A program made the translations under genes and the position numbers. From NCBI GenBank assembly GCA_964036665.1, contig OZ038527.1, positions 26,943,901 to 27,007,900 of the forward strand: DNA of 64,000 nt, read 5' to 3'. The notes beneath the pieces are model-generated. The model had not been told where the DNA came from. It saw only the letters and a program-made list of their open reading frames with translations, and did not search any database. Shown piece by piece: positions 10,651 through 23,559 of this stretch; positions within the stretch are counted from its first letter, which is position 1; every line of letters starts with the position of its first letter. This stretch comes from Gordius sp. MW1 (taxonomy: Eukaryota; Nematomorpha; Gordioida; Gordea; Gordiidae).

Positions 10651-11986
10651 AATTGCTATGCAATTTATGGGCTCGCCTTTGCTTTTGTTTGTCCGCGTCC
10701 GCTTTTGTTTGTCCGCGTCCGCGTCCGCAAACAACCTCCCTATCTATTTGCATTGGGTATATTAGGTTATCGATTTTTTAAATTAATGCATAAGAAAGAG
10801 GTGCCCCACCCCTCATCTCTATCTCCCTCGCTGTGTTATTTTGTAAATTAATGAGAAAGAGGTGCCCCACTCCTCATCTCTATCTCCCTTGCTTTCGGGC
10901 GGGATCGGGTTTTAATTGCTACGTTAAATTAATGCATAAGTATATCTATTCGTTTTTGAATTGGGTAACCTTGATATTAATTGCTATAATTACCCTATGC
11001 CCTCCACTACAAGGGCCTATGCCTCTACTGATATGGGTCCCTGTGCCCCTACAAAAGCCTATGCCTCTATTAATGAGGGTTTGGACCCCGGCGAACGTTC
11101 TGAATTGCTGGTTCGATTCCAGGAGAGGGCAAATTTTTTTTAATTTTTTAAATTAAATTAATATATTTTTCCTATTACTACCATTGATAATATGACTTTT
11201 TGGCCGTCCGCTGGCTCCGGACCGATGGAAAAAATGACCATTGGCCAAAATGTGAATCGAAATTATTTTTTTCGTTTTTTTTGACTATTATGATTGTTCC
11301 TGTTCCTACCATTGCTATTATGACTTTTTGGCCGTCCGCTGGCTGCTGACCAATGGAATCAAATAACCATTGGCCAAAATGTGATTCGAAAACTTTTTTT
11401 CGTTTTTTTTCGACTATTATGAATTTATATCCACTTTTACCGTGTCCTGGCTGCTGACCAATGGAAAAATGACCATTCGCCAAAGTGAGCATCAAAATTT
11501 TTTTCCGTTTTTTTGGCTATCATTGACTTATAGAGTATCTGTTGGTACTGACCAATGGAGAAAAAATAACCATTGGCCAAATTTTTGATTTTTTTTAATT
11601 AAAAATTGTTCAAATTTATCAAAAAATTTCTCCCAACAATTCTGCAAATTCTAACATTGTGATGTTTTATAATATAATGTTTGTTAGACCCATAATCACT
11701 AAAGGCCATAAAAACTAATGTAATACGCAACTAGATGCAAACACTAAATCTAACCCTAACCCTTGCCTATATTACATTTTGCCTATAAATGGAAAATTTG
11801 TATAAATAATTAATTAATCATTAGGCATTTAATACCCCCCTATAGGCATTCTCGTCCCTTCCCACCTTTCTCGCCCATTGCATAGCAAATATGATATATT
11901 TATACGAAGTACAGATGAGTCGTCCCCCCTTCCCTTCCCCTCTTCCCATCCCTTCTCCCCCTTCCCACGAGGGCCGAAGGCCCGAG
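10651..11986 (-). repeat. Composite repeat copy 2 (reverse orientation)
   Basis: Begins AATTGCTATGCAATTTATGG and ends at the hairpin GGGCCGAAGGCCC (11971-11983). It holds the tRNA-like module (about 10985-11130), three to four ~120-bp units (11160-11600) and the conserved module ending CCTAACCCTTGCC near 11765. TGTCTGTTTT flanks it at 10638-10647 and 11996-12005, suggesting a ~10-bp target duplication. It lies 25 bp from a spectrin exon acceptor. Confidence 0.7.
10985..11130 (+). repeat. tRNA-derived-looking module
   Basis: Contains GCTGGTTCGATTCCAGGAGA followed by GGGCA and a T-run. The T-arm consensus GGTTCGAnTCC with pairing CTGG/CCAG, an acceptor-like 3' strand and a pol III-style T-run suggest the 3' half of a tRNA or tRNA-derived SINE. 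The mirrored copy at 49318-49465 has two such T-arms in tandem. No full cloverleaf or A box is evident. Confidence 0.4.
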
Positions 11987-12133
11987 TTTATTTTATGTCT
12001 GTTTTTATCTTTTTTTCATTTCTCCCCCCTCCCCTGTAAGTAAAAAGTATAGTTTTTCACTAAATACCAGTAACATGTAATTTATAAGAAAAATATATAT
12101 ATATATAATGTTGGTTTTTATTGTATCTCCTAC

Positions 12134-12217
12134 AGGCCCAAGCGTAGTAGCCTCATCATTAGGAGGTTGTTGAACGCTTCCCTCATTAACCAATGAGAAG
12201 TCGGCCTTGCTCGTCAC
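12134..12217 (-). CDS. Possible additional 84-nt exon between RPN1 and the spectrin-repeat exons
   Basis: On the minus strand, CAG precedes GTGACGAGCAAG and the frame stays open for 28 codons (VTSKADFSLVNEG...) to GGGCCT followed by gtagga. Its GC content is higher than the flanking DNA and it is 0-in/0-out. It resembles a linker exon, not a spectrin repeat. It cannot splice directly to the exon at 10625, which needs phase 2, so either another exon is missing or the call is wrong. Confidence 0.3.
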
Positions 12218-13206
12218 CTGATCCCAGCTCTACCAATATAAAAGCCTTTATATGGCATCAAATCTAGTTTTTAAACAAGAGTAGAAGGAGTAAGCGGGAG
12301 GAGGTGTTAAGATTTTGATTGATGGAGAGAGGCGTAGTAGTAAGAGTAGTGACCTACTATTTAGCTCTTTCACACTACGCACATGTACTTGCGGTATAGT
12401 GTTATGTATGCATATAAGGGAGGGGAATTTAACAAGGGGGTAATTGAATTTTCGTCATAAAATTAAAACTATTGCAGGTAGATTAAAAATTTTTTTTTTA
12501 AGTTTTTAAAATGGAATTGTATTTAACTTTCTCGATTCATCTTCGCAGTATTCATCGTCAAAAAGGGTCAAAAACGACCTTTTTTACAACTTTGAGACCA
12601 ATTATTTCAAAAACTTCTCGTATATAACAAAAAAGAAAAACATATTCGTGATCCCCACAAAAAACTCTACCAGAATCTGTTACCCGTTTTCCAGTTGATT
12701 TTTCTTGTAGACTAGTGTAATGCGAGAATAAAATTTTGAGTCGAATCACAAGATGCTCCTGTTAACCAAAAAATAGTTTGTTCATGGTAAACCTGACTTG
12801 TAAAAGCTTGTTTTAATAATCTCATTAACTCATTTTTCGCCAAAACTCAAATTTAAATAACGCCCTTTAAACTACATTCTAAAAAAGAGTAGGGCAGTCT
12901 AGTCTAGGCTTAAAAAATACCGTCGATCATTAATAAAGAATGCTGCACCGTCTGTATATACTAACCTTATATCTAATCTATATTCACTTATATTTGTGCT
13001 TTTTTATCTTTTCTAAAAACCTTAAAGAAAATAAAACAACACAATCAAATTAACTTTGTTATTATGGTAGTTAGTACATTTATATCAAGTCAATTATATC
13101 ACAATCGCAAGAGTAAGATCATATGTATTAATAAGATTTGACAAATTCGAATGGTATGCATTTCAAGTATAACAAACATTAAAAAAATAAAGTGAATGGT
13201 TGAAAT
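12218..13206. other. Intergenic DNA between RPN1 and the spectrin-repeat exons
   Basis: AT-rich DNA with only short open frames. I see no gene or named repeat in it. Since both genes are on the minus strand, the RPN1 3' UTR must lie here. Confidence 0.5.
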
Positions 13207-16200
13207 TTAGAGGGAATTTAAGATAGTTTCCATCTTTTCCACAATTTCCTCCTTTTTGGCCACGCAAACTTTTTCCGTGTCCAAGTAGACGGGTCTCGAC
13301 ATTTTGTTACCAACCACTTTTTCCGCGTTAGACACCCAGACAACCATCTGTTCTTTCAAATTGCGATCTAATTTTTGCAGCTCTGACACCTAGATATTTT
13401 AGAGTATTACAGAAAATACTTGTAATATTTTACATATCTAGTCTCAATTTCACGTAGAAATGGTATTTAAAAATAATTGCTTATACATTTTTATATTTTA
13501 CGATAAAAACTTTACAGGAAATACTTGTATTATTGTACACATTTTTGCCTCGATTTCACGTAAAAATTTATATTAAAAAAAAATTGCTTATAGATTTTTC
13601 TATCTACGATAGAAACTAACTAAAAAAGGCCAAAACTTAAGGGCGGAGCTAGTTTATAAAATGATATTAAAAATAAAATCCAAACCCTTTATACATGTAA
13701 TACAGTAGCTTTAGATTTGAAATCTCATTTTAGAGTTAAAAAAAATGAAATATCGAAAAATAAAAAAGGGGCACGTGTAAAACCTTATCGGCAGCATCGG
13801 GGGAGTCAATCTTCAAGAGGGCTTGAATGTCAGTCATTTTGTGACCGATTCTTTTGAGATCACTTTCGATCTTTTTGCGGTCCGCGTTGAAAAGGCTGAC
13901 ATCTTTGCTACCCTAAGCGCACCATATTGCACCCAAAAATGAAATATAGAATACATATTTGGAAACATCACAACTATTGGAGCAAAAAATTAAGTTAGAA
14001 AAATCTATTAAAAACCTTAAAATGTTTTAACACCCCTAAAATATAAGGATAACGTCGTAGTCCCGATAAAGAAAAACACATTGCGCCATACCCCAAATTT
14101 AACTAGCATAAAAAATCTTCAAAAGCTTTTAAAGTACTCAACTTCGTAATTATCCAAAAATTAAGAAAAACGCAAACTTGTAAAAGAATATAACTTACCT
14201 GAACTTAAACTCCAAATTATCAAACTTAATAACAATTATGAGGGGAAAAACATAAAAATGAATCTAAAAAAGTATGGTTCAACACTCTAAAAAGTTGACA
14301 AAAAGTTAAATTCGTTGAATGGAGAATAACCTTAAATTTGGTCAAGCATTCCACGTAAGAGTCGTAGAGGGAAATCCTCTCCTCCTGCAAGTACCTGATT
14401 TGTTCGATGTGGCTAGCTGCTCTCATCTTGGTTTCCGATGCTTCGTCCTAAAGGTGCGAGCCGTAATAAAGTGGAAAATAGAGATAAAAAACTCCGAAAA
14501 TTAATTAATGAAGCAACTTAAACCAGCATATTGGACGAATTTTTTTAAAAATTGCAACAATTATGAAAGAAAGAACATGATACCGAGACCAGTAAAGGAT
14601 TATCTTTCATACCTAAGTCTAGCATTTAATTATGCAACGAAATGAAGGGGGCGTTTAGTTCGTTTGGCTGTCAACTAGCTTACTAATAATTAGTTTGGTT
14701 CTGGTAGTTAGCCAACTAAAACAAAAGGTCCACCAAGCAAACCCCCCCCCCAGCCGTTTGCAACACTAATAATAAACATTACCTGCTTGCCAGTATGTTG
14801 CCTTTATACCAGTCTATGGTTACAAATATCCAAATTAGTATAAAAAAGTAAGGCGATATTATGCACATTTTTGTAGGTACACAAAACAAGAGCGCAAGTT
14901 GATATCAAGCCCAAGGGGTTTGAAATTAAAATTTAGCTTCATCGAGAGATTCCAACTTATCAATCGATAGTAAAAAGGTTCGTATAAGTATTTCGCTTTA
15001 AAAGTCAAAATTTGCTATAAAAAGCTCGCGAGTTACTTTGACAGCCATAAAATAACGTTTTATATCAGACTAGCTAGACTGCTCATCAACTTTAAATAAG
15101 GGTATACCATATTTCCCCCATTTTAAAATGGGAACAAATAAAGGAAGGACATAGAGATTATAGTAATTTTCGTTGATTAAAGTGTTTTTAAAACGTAATA
15201 AAAAATATTGAACTAGTTAAACATTAAAACCAGCATTTTGAAACATATATTATTTACAAAATTCATAAAAATTAAAATGGTGTTATGATGGGATTTTAAA
15301 GCAATTAAGAGCCATACGCATTTTACTAAGTAATCATTCATCACCTTTTTTATTCACCAACTAATGAGGAAGGGCCTAAACACTTTTTCTGCTAAAACAA
15401 TCTGAAACACTGCACAGAAGACCTGGGAGATGGTTAATTTGAAAAGGGCGGATTTAATGGTACACACATTTACCATATGAAACATATGACATGAGCAGTC
15501 TATGTGGAATATGACTTATATCGAGTAAGATTTAGAGGTGAGTGGGGTCAATCAGACCCCAAAATTCACGTGAGACAGTGGGCAACAAACAAACCTTAGT
15601 GATGGAGAAGTCCAAGCGAACGTAAACGATAACTATGAGGAAGAGGAGGAAGTAGGCGCCCACCAGTAAGAGGGGTTCTTGAAACATGTCCATCTTGTTG
15701 AAATTGTAGCGGACCTGCAAAAAAAGAAAACATTACGTCGAAAAAAGGTGATGATAGTGGTGGTAGTAAAAAAATCTCATCTTCATTTTATCATCGTAAT
15801 TATAAAAATCTGCAAAAAAAATTAAATTCAATTGCAAATTAATAACACATCTGTACGAAAACTAAAATTTTAGAATTATATATCACTATATACTAGTGTG
15901 GTCGACCAAACAATTTTTCTTAGGCGCATAAATAAACCAAAGGCTTTTGGGTCAAACATTTGGTCTGCTAAATGTTAAATTGACAAAACCCAAAGGTCGT
16001 CACACAACACAGCCGTTTTTACACGATGTACGACTAATAAAATTCTCAATCAATTTTAAATAAAATACACATTAAAATTTGCACAGTTCTGTGTATGGTA
16101 GAACAAAAAAACAAAAGATTTATGGTTCAAAGCTCAATATACCTCTAAATTTAAAGGGGAGATAAATAAAAGTTTTGTTTTTAATAAAATTCTTACAATA

Positions 16201-18379
16201 AATTCTTGAATGTGTTCATCCACTAGGTTTTCCTTGTGCAATTCTATGACAGGTCTGCCCACTGTGTCGAGATAGGTGAAGTGTTTGCTATCTTTAACAC
16301 GTTCGTAATTGAAGGGTACCTCTACTTCAATATTTCTGCAAAATTGAAATACATACGTATGGTATGCACTGTAAAAAAATTTTTATTACAGTAGAAATTC
16401 TAATACTTAACACCCCCTAAGACCACATGCAATCTAGCCAAATTGTTTATTTCAAATTTAAGTTTTAATTGTGAAATATCACGTAAAAAGGTAAAAGATT
16501 TAATTGTTAAAAACAACCAAGTATAGCCAGCTAAAGTTCAAAATCCCCAAGAACCTAACCAACCTAGTGTTAAAATGGAAATTATACATTTTAAATTATA
16601 ATAAATAAAAACATTATGAGATAAATATTCTTTTTAATATAAAACTTTTCCCCCAACTAATTTAAACCAATGCCTGTGAGAGTTAAAACAAAAGATACAT
16701 TAACATCTAATAATTTTAAAATGGATTTGCATAATTTTCTAAATTTGAAGATAATTTTTAACAATCTTTAAAGTAAGGTTCGTAAAAGACAAAAAGTAAA
16801 GTGCAAATGGAATCTTTTAGTTAGGGAGTGTTACTTTGAGCCTTCTGGTAGTATAACTTGAACATTAGCTTTATCAATGACTTCATCATGGTATATGTGA
16901 TCTATGAAGCGTACTTTTAGTTCATACTTGGAACCTGAAATTGATTCATACAAATTAAATCAAACACGCCTAAACACTAATTAACATTTAAAGCCAATTA
17001 ATACCTATAAATTAAAATTCAATAAACATTATAGAGTACAAAAGTATTATATAAATCATGAGACTAAATAAAGTAACATATAGGTTTTATAAATTTAACT
17101 TAAATACGCTTAGCATAAAACTAACCAGAATTAGATAAGTATTCGTAGATAGGAACGTTGTAACCGAGGGTATATTTAGTTTTCCAACCCCCAAAGAGAG
17201 GAAACCTAGGTTTAATAAGAACTTCTTTAGCGTTACCATGATCTAAGACATTGCTAGTCGATATATTACCAATTTCATCTCTATAGTATATCCCATGGGC
17301 TGATGCAGGAAGTATTGTCTAAACGCAAAGGTAACAAAACAAAATCAACAATTTGAATAAATTAAATGAAGCGTTATAAAAGCAAATAAATTAGTATAAT
17401 TTAAATAATATTAATTGCAAAATTTAGTACTTGATAAGACACAACAGCTACGGGAGATTCTCCACTAGGTTGTTGAAATTCAAACCTTGAGAAAGGACCA
17501 GTCAATTTGGCTGCAAAATTTTCAATATCTATTTTTTCTTCAAAAGCAATGTTTCCCCAATGTGATACTTCGATAACTCGTTTAAGATTTGTCACAGTCA
17601 ATAGAGGGGCATTAAATTCATAGTGGACAGCTATATCATGCTATAAATTATTAAAGTTAATGCAGAATTTATTATAAATTACGGATGAGTAGGGAGATAT
17701 ATTTTCAAATGATCCATATTGCAATTTTTGCTTGTCAACTAATTTAGTTGCATCTTTTATCATGGTATATGGCTCGATTCGGGTAGAAGGAAATTTAATT
17801 AAAGTTGTTTGCTTTTTAATTGTATAAGGAGACCATAAAAGTGCATTATCTTTATAAAGTAATAATTGCTTTTCAGCCTGTTTTATCTTGTCAGGATATG
17901 GTTGTAAGATGTGAATAAGACTTTCAGTAAATTGTATGGTAAATGTGCTGCCTGGTTTTCTGTACTGAATGCTGTCAGGAATTTTTTTAATATCCAACTT
18001 ATAAATAGCAACACTGCCTTCTCTATACAATTGATTATAAGACATATATATAGATATAAGAAATTTTACCCTTGTAGATTTTTGTGTTCACTAACTAAAG
18101 GTAATAAAGTTTTCTTTCCATCAGCTCCTTTAATCTGTAGGAGTATATTCGATATTTTTAATATTTTGTTACCTTAGCAGAAATATAGGCTAAATGAGTA
18201 TCCTCCCCTTTCTTAATTGTGTAGATAAATTCATCACAATTTGAATTTTGACATTCAACGCTTAATTCGTTTATTTTCCGTACTACTTGACCTTTTAAGT
18301 CTATGTTTCTCACTGCATTATTAATAACATAATCGCTGGTGGTTAAAGAAAATATCGATATCAATATGTAAAGGAACAT
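13207..18379 (-). CDS. RPN1: Ribophorin I, oligosaccharyltransferase subunit 1 (complete, 11 exons)
   Basis: Subunit of the ER oligosaccharyltransferase, which transfers the preassembled glycan to Asn of nascent proteins; ribophorin I is a type I membrane subunit near the ribosome and translocon. Exons (minus strand): 18379-18173, 18134-18070, 18022-17683, 17640-17431, 17318-17126, 16934-16835, 16335-16197, 15714-15595, 14447-14331, 13912-13784, 13389-13207. All junctions are GT-AG and the phases fit, giving 600 residues against about 607 in human. Residues 1-17 form a signal peptide ([12 protein letters not shown]...). The lumenal part has the family motif [10 protein letters not shown] near residue 227 and FPLFGGWKT. 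One membrane helix lies at about 432-449 (exon 8), followed by a helical cytosolic tail to residue 600. ATG at 18379 is chosen; an in-frame GTG 15 bp upstream follows a TAG stop. The first three introns are only 38, 47 and 42 nt, and intron 8 holds a MITE. Identification rests on co-linear similarity along the whole length. Confidence 0.95.
15066..15507. mobile_element. MITE with GACTGCTCAT termini in RPN1 intron 8
   Basis: Left end AGACTAGCTAGACTGCTCAT and right end ATGAGCAGTCTATGTGG are inverted. The same termini bound elements at 29511-29954 and 36485-37121. About 440 bp, no coding potential. Confidence 0.6.
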
Positions 18380-19890
18380 CGTAGTAAAATACACGTGTGC
18401 GAAAAATAATGAGGACTAATTGGTTACGCAAAAGAATATAACAAATGTTATAACAAATTTTACATCTAGTTTAGAATTATTTATATATAGAATATTAGAA
18501 TTTGTTTAGGGGGGCAACACTCTCGGCGTTAAAAACGAAAACCAATGAGTTATAGTAAAAAGTGTTTTGAGTATATTTTATTATATCAATATCATAAAAG
18601 TAGTAAGGAAAGGAATATATATATATATATATATCGCATTTATATATGAGTAAGTGTTGTTATTAACAATAAACATTGAAATTTATATCTCCTCACATAT
18701 TTTTTCTCTTTTAACCTTGTTAGCAGTGGCCTAGCTGGCGGGGGGGGGGGTGGGCGAGGCCTTTTGAAGGGCAATAACTGGGCCCCAAGGGCCCTCTTTA
18801 AGGAACAATCTTGAGCCCTTTGGCCCCTTGTGCGTATCCCTACCAAATCTCTTTCGAGGTAAATGAACTCAACATTTAATAGTTTCACTACAGATACTCC
18901 CCCTATGAGATTATAATTTGTAGGATATTTTTTGTTTAGTGGGGATTTTTCTGTAAGTGATGGTGGTTGAGTGATTGTTGAGTAGGGTGTTGATATGAAT
19001 AAAATGACATTTTTAATTACAATTGCGATTGGCCACCAGGTAATAAGATTCTGGTGGGTAAGAAAGTTGATATAGGAGAGGTTAGCTTTTTAGAAACAAT
19101 CCGATGAAATGTTGTCATGTCATTTAATGATGGTTTGAGAAGTAGTGCCCGATCTATCCAAGTTGCATTATTATAAGTAAGATAACCTTTATGACAATAT
19201 TACAGGAGGGTTCTGGGGAGGAATAAAAAGGACGGCTCCCCCATAATCGGGGTCACCTTGTAAAAAAGGTTGATAGTGTATTTTATTATATTGAAATAAC
19301 GGTAGTAAGAAATATATAAATCGCACATTTATATATCAGTAAGCGTTGTTAGTAGCGATAAACCTTCAAATTCAAGTAAATTCTGCTCACTTATTCTATC
19401 TCTTTTAACCTTGTGCGTATCCCTACTAAATATCTTTTGAGTTAATTGAAAACTCAACATTTAATAGTTGTACTACACTGCCTTTTGTAATTTGAAAAAA
19501 CAACTGGACTAAACTTTAACTTATTCGCTTATTCCCTAAAGAAATGAGAGCTTTTTTATTAATTTAATGTTTATTATGGTGATTTTAAATCTTCAGCAAA
19601 AAATCACATTTAATTAGTCCTTGAAGAATAAGCTCTTTTGCTAGTAAGTGACATTCTATAATCTACAAATATATGCGTATTCATAACCATAGCCAGAAAG
19701 ACAGGCAGCTTCCCACCTCTTAAATACAATTTTTTAGTTTCTTTCTAAGTTATAATTTTTACCCTACTGGCTATACCCTCATGTATTGACTATAGCCTGG
19801 TTATTTAAGACGTCGAGAGTTGGCGCCTGATGATTAACTAGCTGTAAAACTGCAAAAATGATTGTTTTAAACAAAACTCTACAGCATAAA
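18380..19890. other. RPN1 upstream region with a divergent direct-repeat pair
   Basis: The RPN1 promoter should lie here, but no clear core element is visible. About 18560-18895 and 19265-19485 are related: both have a TATTTTATTATAT start, ATTTATATAT, TCTTTTAACCTTG, TGCGTATCCCTAC and an ACTCAACATTTAATAGT end. The first copy carries an extra ~110-bp G-run-bearing insert (about 18720-18828). They may be old LTRs or a local duplication. (TA)n at 18617-18634. Confidence 0.45.
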
Positions 19891-22650
19891 GCTAAGGCGT
19901 CCACCACATAAGACGCACACTGCATCTATCACCCGTGCAATGAAGGCGGTTAAGAAAATTATTCGTGGAAAAAATGCGAAAAACGTGCTGGAATATTGGC
20001 ACGATTACGGGAAAGCATCGAAGTTGCACAAATGCTAAAATGAAAGAATGTAGACAACTTGTACAGTAGACGAGATGGAATGGAACTAAAATTTTTGAGT
20101 TAGAAGAAAGATACAAACAATTCTCCAGTGGGTCTACAAATCATAGAAACGGGTTGGTATCGTTCTAAACAAATCGTTCAAGACAAGGTGGTGGAAGTCA
20201 AGCGTTGTCCAGACAGGTTAGTGTGCGTGAAGATTGCAGATCTATGGGGTCTCCCTAAACGTTATGTGCGCCTACGCTTCTCAAATAAGGTGTATGAAAT
20301 CAGAAAACGACGATTCATTTTAAAAAGAAATACAAGGAATAGGATAGGAAGAAAGGCTCATTGTTAGGGCGGATTTTAACCCTCACATAGGGAAAGATCG
20401 CTTTGGGAATGAACGCAATCATGGAGACTATGGGCATAGTCTGAGAACTAAAAAGGGGAAAAACTTTTTCAAGTATCCCAAGCACGTCATGGATATCATT
20501 ATCACATATTTTCAAAAACGCGAGATCATATTTCGACTTATAGAAGTCAGATAATTTTGGTCAAATTGACTATCAGCTCTTACGGCAAAAGGACTTATGG
20601 AGTATTAAGGATCGCAAAGTAATACCGGGAGAAGAGAGCGCCAGGCAACATCGTTCACTTGCAATGGATCTTAAAAAAAATTCCCGAAAGAAGAAGGACT
20701 AATGAACCTTGAATTCAATATTAAGCGCTGAATGATACGTCGACGAACATAAATATTATTAAAAGACCTCTTTACTCTTGGGTGCAAGGAAGATGCAAAG
20801 GGACATAGATTGCCATTGGGAGACGCCAACTAAGGATATAAAGGAAATAGCGATTAGATTTTACAGATTAAAGGAGTTAAAGCATTGATAGGGAACTATG
20901 GTGGTTTGAACAATAGGTTTGATTTCATCAAAAAAATCTATATAGAAGGTGGCATGAATTAAAAAAGTCAAGAGTATAAGAAGTCTAAAAAAGGCCGTTG
21001 CAATAGCGAAGAAATCCGCGCATACCGAGATGGTAAACAAACTACGAGGGGGCGACAGGCTTATTTACAAATTAGCCAAGATGCAGAACAAAAGTCGCGA
21101 TGTCGGAATCCTTAAGATAGTTAATAACGAGAAGTGTCAAACCTTATTCAAGCCGAAGGAAGTGATAGAATGATGTAATGGATGTTTCAAGGAACAGATG
21201 AATATTGCCAATGACAAAGTTGTTTTTCCCGGTATTAAGTCAAACATAAGTATGGTAGCACTTTTTTAGAAGGATGAAGTTGGGATACAAATGAACAAGA
21301 TGCATAAAGAAATGCTAATGGACCAGATGGAATATCTATCGAAGCACTGCCCGGGTGCCGGGAAGAAGGAATCACCACCAGGAATAATCTCTTCAACAAG
21401 ATATTCGACGAAGAGCGAGTTCCTAATCAATGGAGAGAAAACACGAATATATCCTTATTAATGGCAAAGGAGACCTTCAGAGGTGTGGCAATTACAGAGG
21501 TATCAAGCAAATTTGCAACTCATTAACGCTTATGGAAAGGATCCTGAAAAACGTGGTTGAACTATCGATTAACCAATTCGGATTTGTGGCCGTCCACAAT
21601 CAATAATCCTCGCACTAAGAAATGATGAATTAATATGAAAGTGAAGAGACCTTTTATGGTCTTTAACGACTTGGACACTGCCCCTCGCAAATTAATATGG
21701 TGGTGCTTGAAAAAAACAAAATATCCCTGACGCATGTATACAACTTATGAAATATAATAAAGCCTTCGATTAGTGCGTTAAGACGATAGTTGAGACTCTA
21801 AACCTCTTTGGGTTGAAATTGGATTACATCAAGATGCTCTAAGTTCCTTTTTATTTAACATAATTATGCACACAATAACGAGAGACAGTTAAAAGCCATC
21901 TCCTTGGTGAATGCACTAAGCGCAGAGAAAAAGAAGAATGTGTTTGAAAAAGAAAAGTGGTCAAAGCGCTTAGCTGGATATTGTTTAAAAGTCAACGATA
22001 GAAAAACGGCATACATGGAGAGGAACATTACAAGCACCTGATAGCTAGATGACCATGTAATGTACCCAAAAGTAGACAGGTTTACATACCTCGGTTCGAT
22101 GTTACATCAAAAGAGAGGTTGCGCAACAGTATTCAATGCCCGTATTCAAAAGGATGGCTTAAATGGGGAAGTATATCGGGTGTAATTTGCGACAAGAAAA
22201 TACTAATATGGTTGAAGAGCAAAGCTTACAAATCCATCGTAGATCTGTGTTATTTCATGAAAGTAAAACATGGGCATTAAACACCACGGAAAAAAAGCTA
22301 TTACAAGCCACGGACATGAAAGACGGTGAAGCTTCCACCATATCACGCATGACCTATGCCAAAAATGAGTATTCATATTCAAGCTATGGCGGACATGATT
22401 AACAAAAATGGGCTAATGTGGTGTGGTCATGATGTCATTAGCAAAGTATTAAACAAGTGGCTGCCTGGTAGGAGATGAAGAGAATGACTTGGTGTCACGT
22501 GGAAAGGGCATGTCCAGAGTTATGAAATCTAAGAATTAATCAAAACATTGTACCGAAGGGGACTTGGTTCAGGCAGCACAGAAAAAGGAGCGAAAACTCG
22601 TCACGGTCATCACATTTCGTCACTCTCGTCACGAAAATCATATGAAAATT
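19890..22650 (+). pseudogene. Decayed RTE/APE-type LINE
   Basis: Frames shift repeatedly but are co-linear with an APE-type LINE: KVVEVKRCPDRLVCVKI near 20180, then ADFNPHIGKDRFGNERNHGD near 20370-20430 (endonuclease motif FNxHxG), a DIIITYFQKR stretch, remnant RT domain to about 21900, and TWALNTTEKKLLQATDMK near 22270. It is heavily mutated and not functional. Confidence 0.7.
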
Positions 22651-22654
22651 GATA

Positions 22655-23040
22655 TGGTGAAAGTATATATCTGAGCTATATGTAGGTAATTATTTAATAA
22701 TTTGTAATCACCGGTTATATTGTATATGTATATAAATATATATAATTGTTGTAGACTGAAAGAGTTAATAAAAAGAGATGCAAAATTTTTCATATATTTT
22801 CTAATTGATATTGTTCAAGAGTTAATGAAAAGAGATGCAAAATTTATCATACATGTTCAAAACATATATTAAAGCTAGGTTAGTGTATGTTGCATTTTTA
22901 AAAGCTAATTTAATGGCATACCAAAGCTTTAGATTATATAACCACATATTTAGCTAGGTTTATATTTTATTATATCTTTCTAAATAAATCATGTTACAAT
23001 ATTTATTAAAATTCAGTTAACAATATGTATATCTCCGTAC
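22655..23040. other. AT-rich stretch with no gene seen
   Basis: Contains a near-duplicated piece, AAGAGTTAATAAAAAGAGAT and AAGAGTTAATGAAAAGAGAT about 60 bp apart. Nothing else recognized. Confidence 0.4.
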
Positions 23041-23084
23041 TTCATGTAAGAAGATATGTGTTTCAAATATGTTGATGCATGTAT

Positions 23085-23497
23085 TTAATGATCTCTGTAT
23101 TGATCTTGCAAGTTTTTGATGCAAGTTTCCTTTAGTATTTCTATCTTCGATTTAAGATTGATCATTTTCCCTTGATTTATCTTTTTGATGTTTGAGTCAC
23201 TTTCTCGTTGTATTGCTTTAATGTGATCTATGAACTCGTAGATCTTAGGGTGGGATTGTTTTATCATATGTTTTAATTTGAGGTGGAATCCTTCTATTTG
23301 ATTATTGGTTCTTGGCAGACAATTTTCTTCATATCTTCCCCACATTTTGTATTAAATTGGGCATCTTCTCCTACCCATACCTTTTCCATACACTGTAATA
23401 ATTTATATAAGGGTGAGTCAATGGATTGTTTGGCTTCTTGAACAAAACAAGAAAATTCTCTATGAATATCTTCTTCATTCAAAAATGGCAGGGCCAT
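23085..23497 (-). pseudogene. MULE-type transposase C-terminal fragment
   Basis: Two overlapping frames, 23497-23294 (ALPFLNEEDIHREFSCFV...) and 23345-23085 (WGRYEENCLPRTNNQIEGFH, then HPKIYEFIDHIKAIQRE). R-T-N-N-x-x-E-G-x-H followed by HP-I-FI matches the C-terminal part of MULE transposases in animals. A frameshift separates the halves and no catalytic core is seen. Confidence 0.65.
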
Positions 23498-23559
23498 TAA
23501 GCTTCTTAAAGTAACGTATATGCATTTGCTGAGTAATTACCACCATTACATTTAGTTTT

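Noticed and set aside
18379-18394. Upstream GTG as start of RPN1
   Set aside because: Eukaryotic initiation favours ATG at 18379, which begins a good signal peptide; a TAG lies in frame just upstream.
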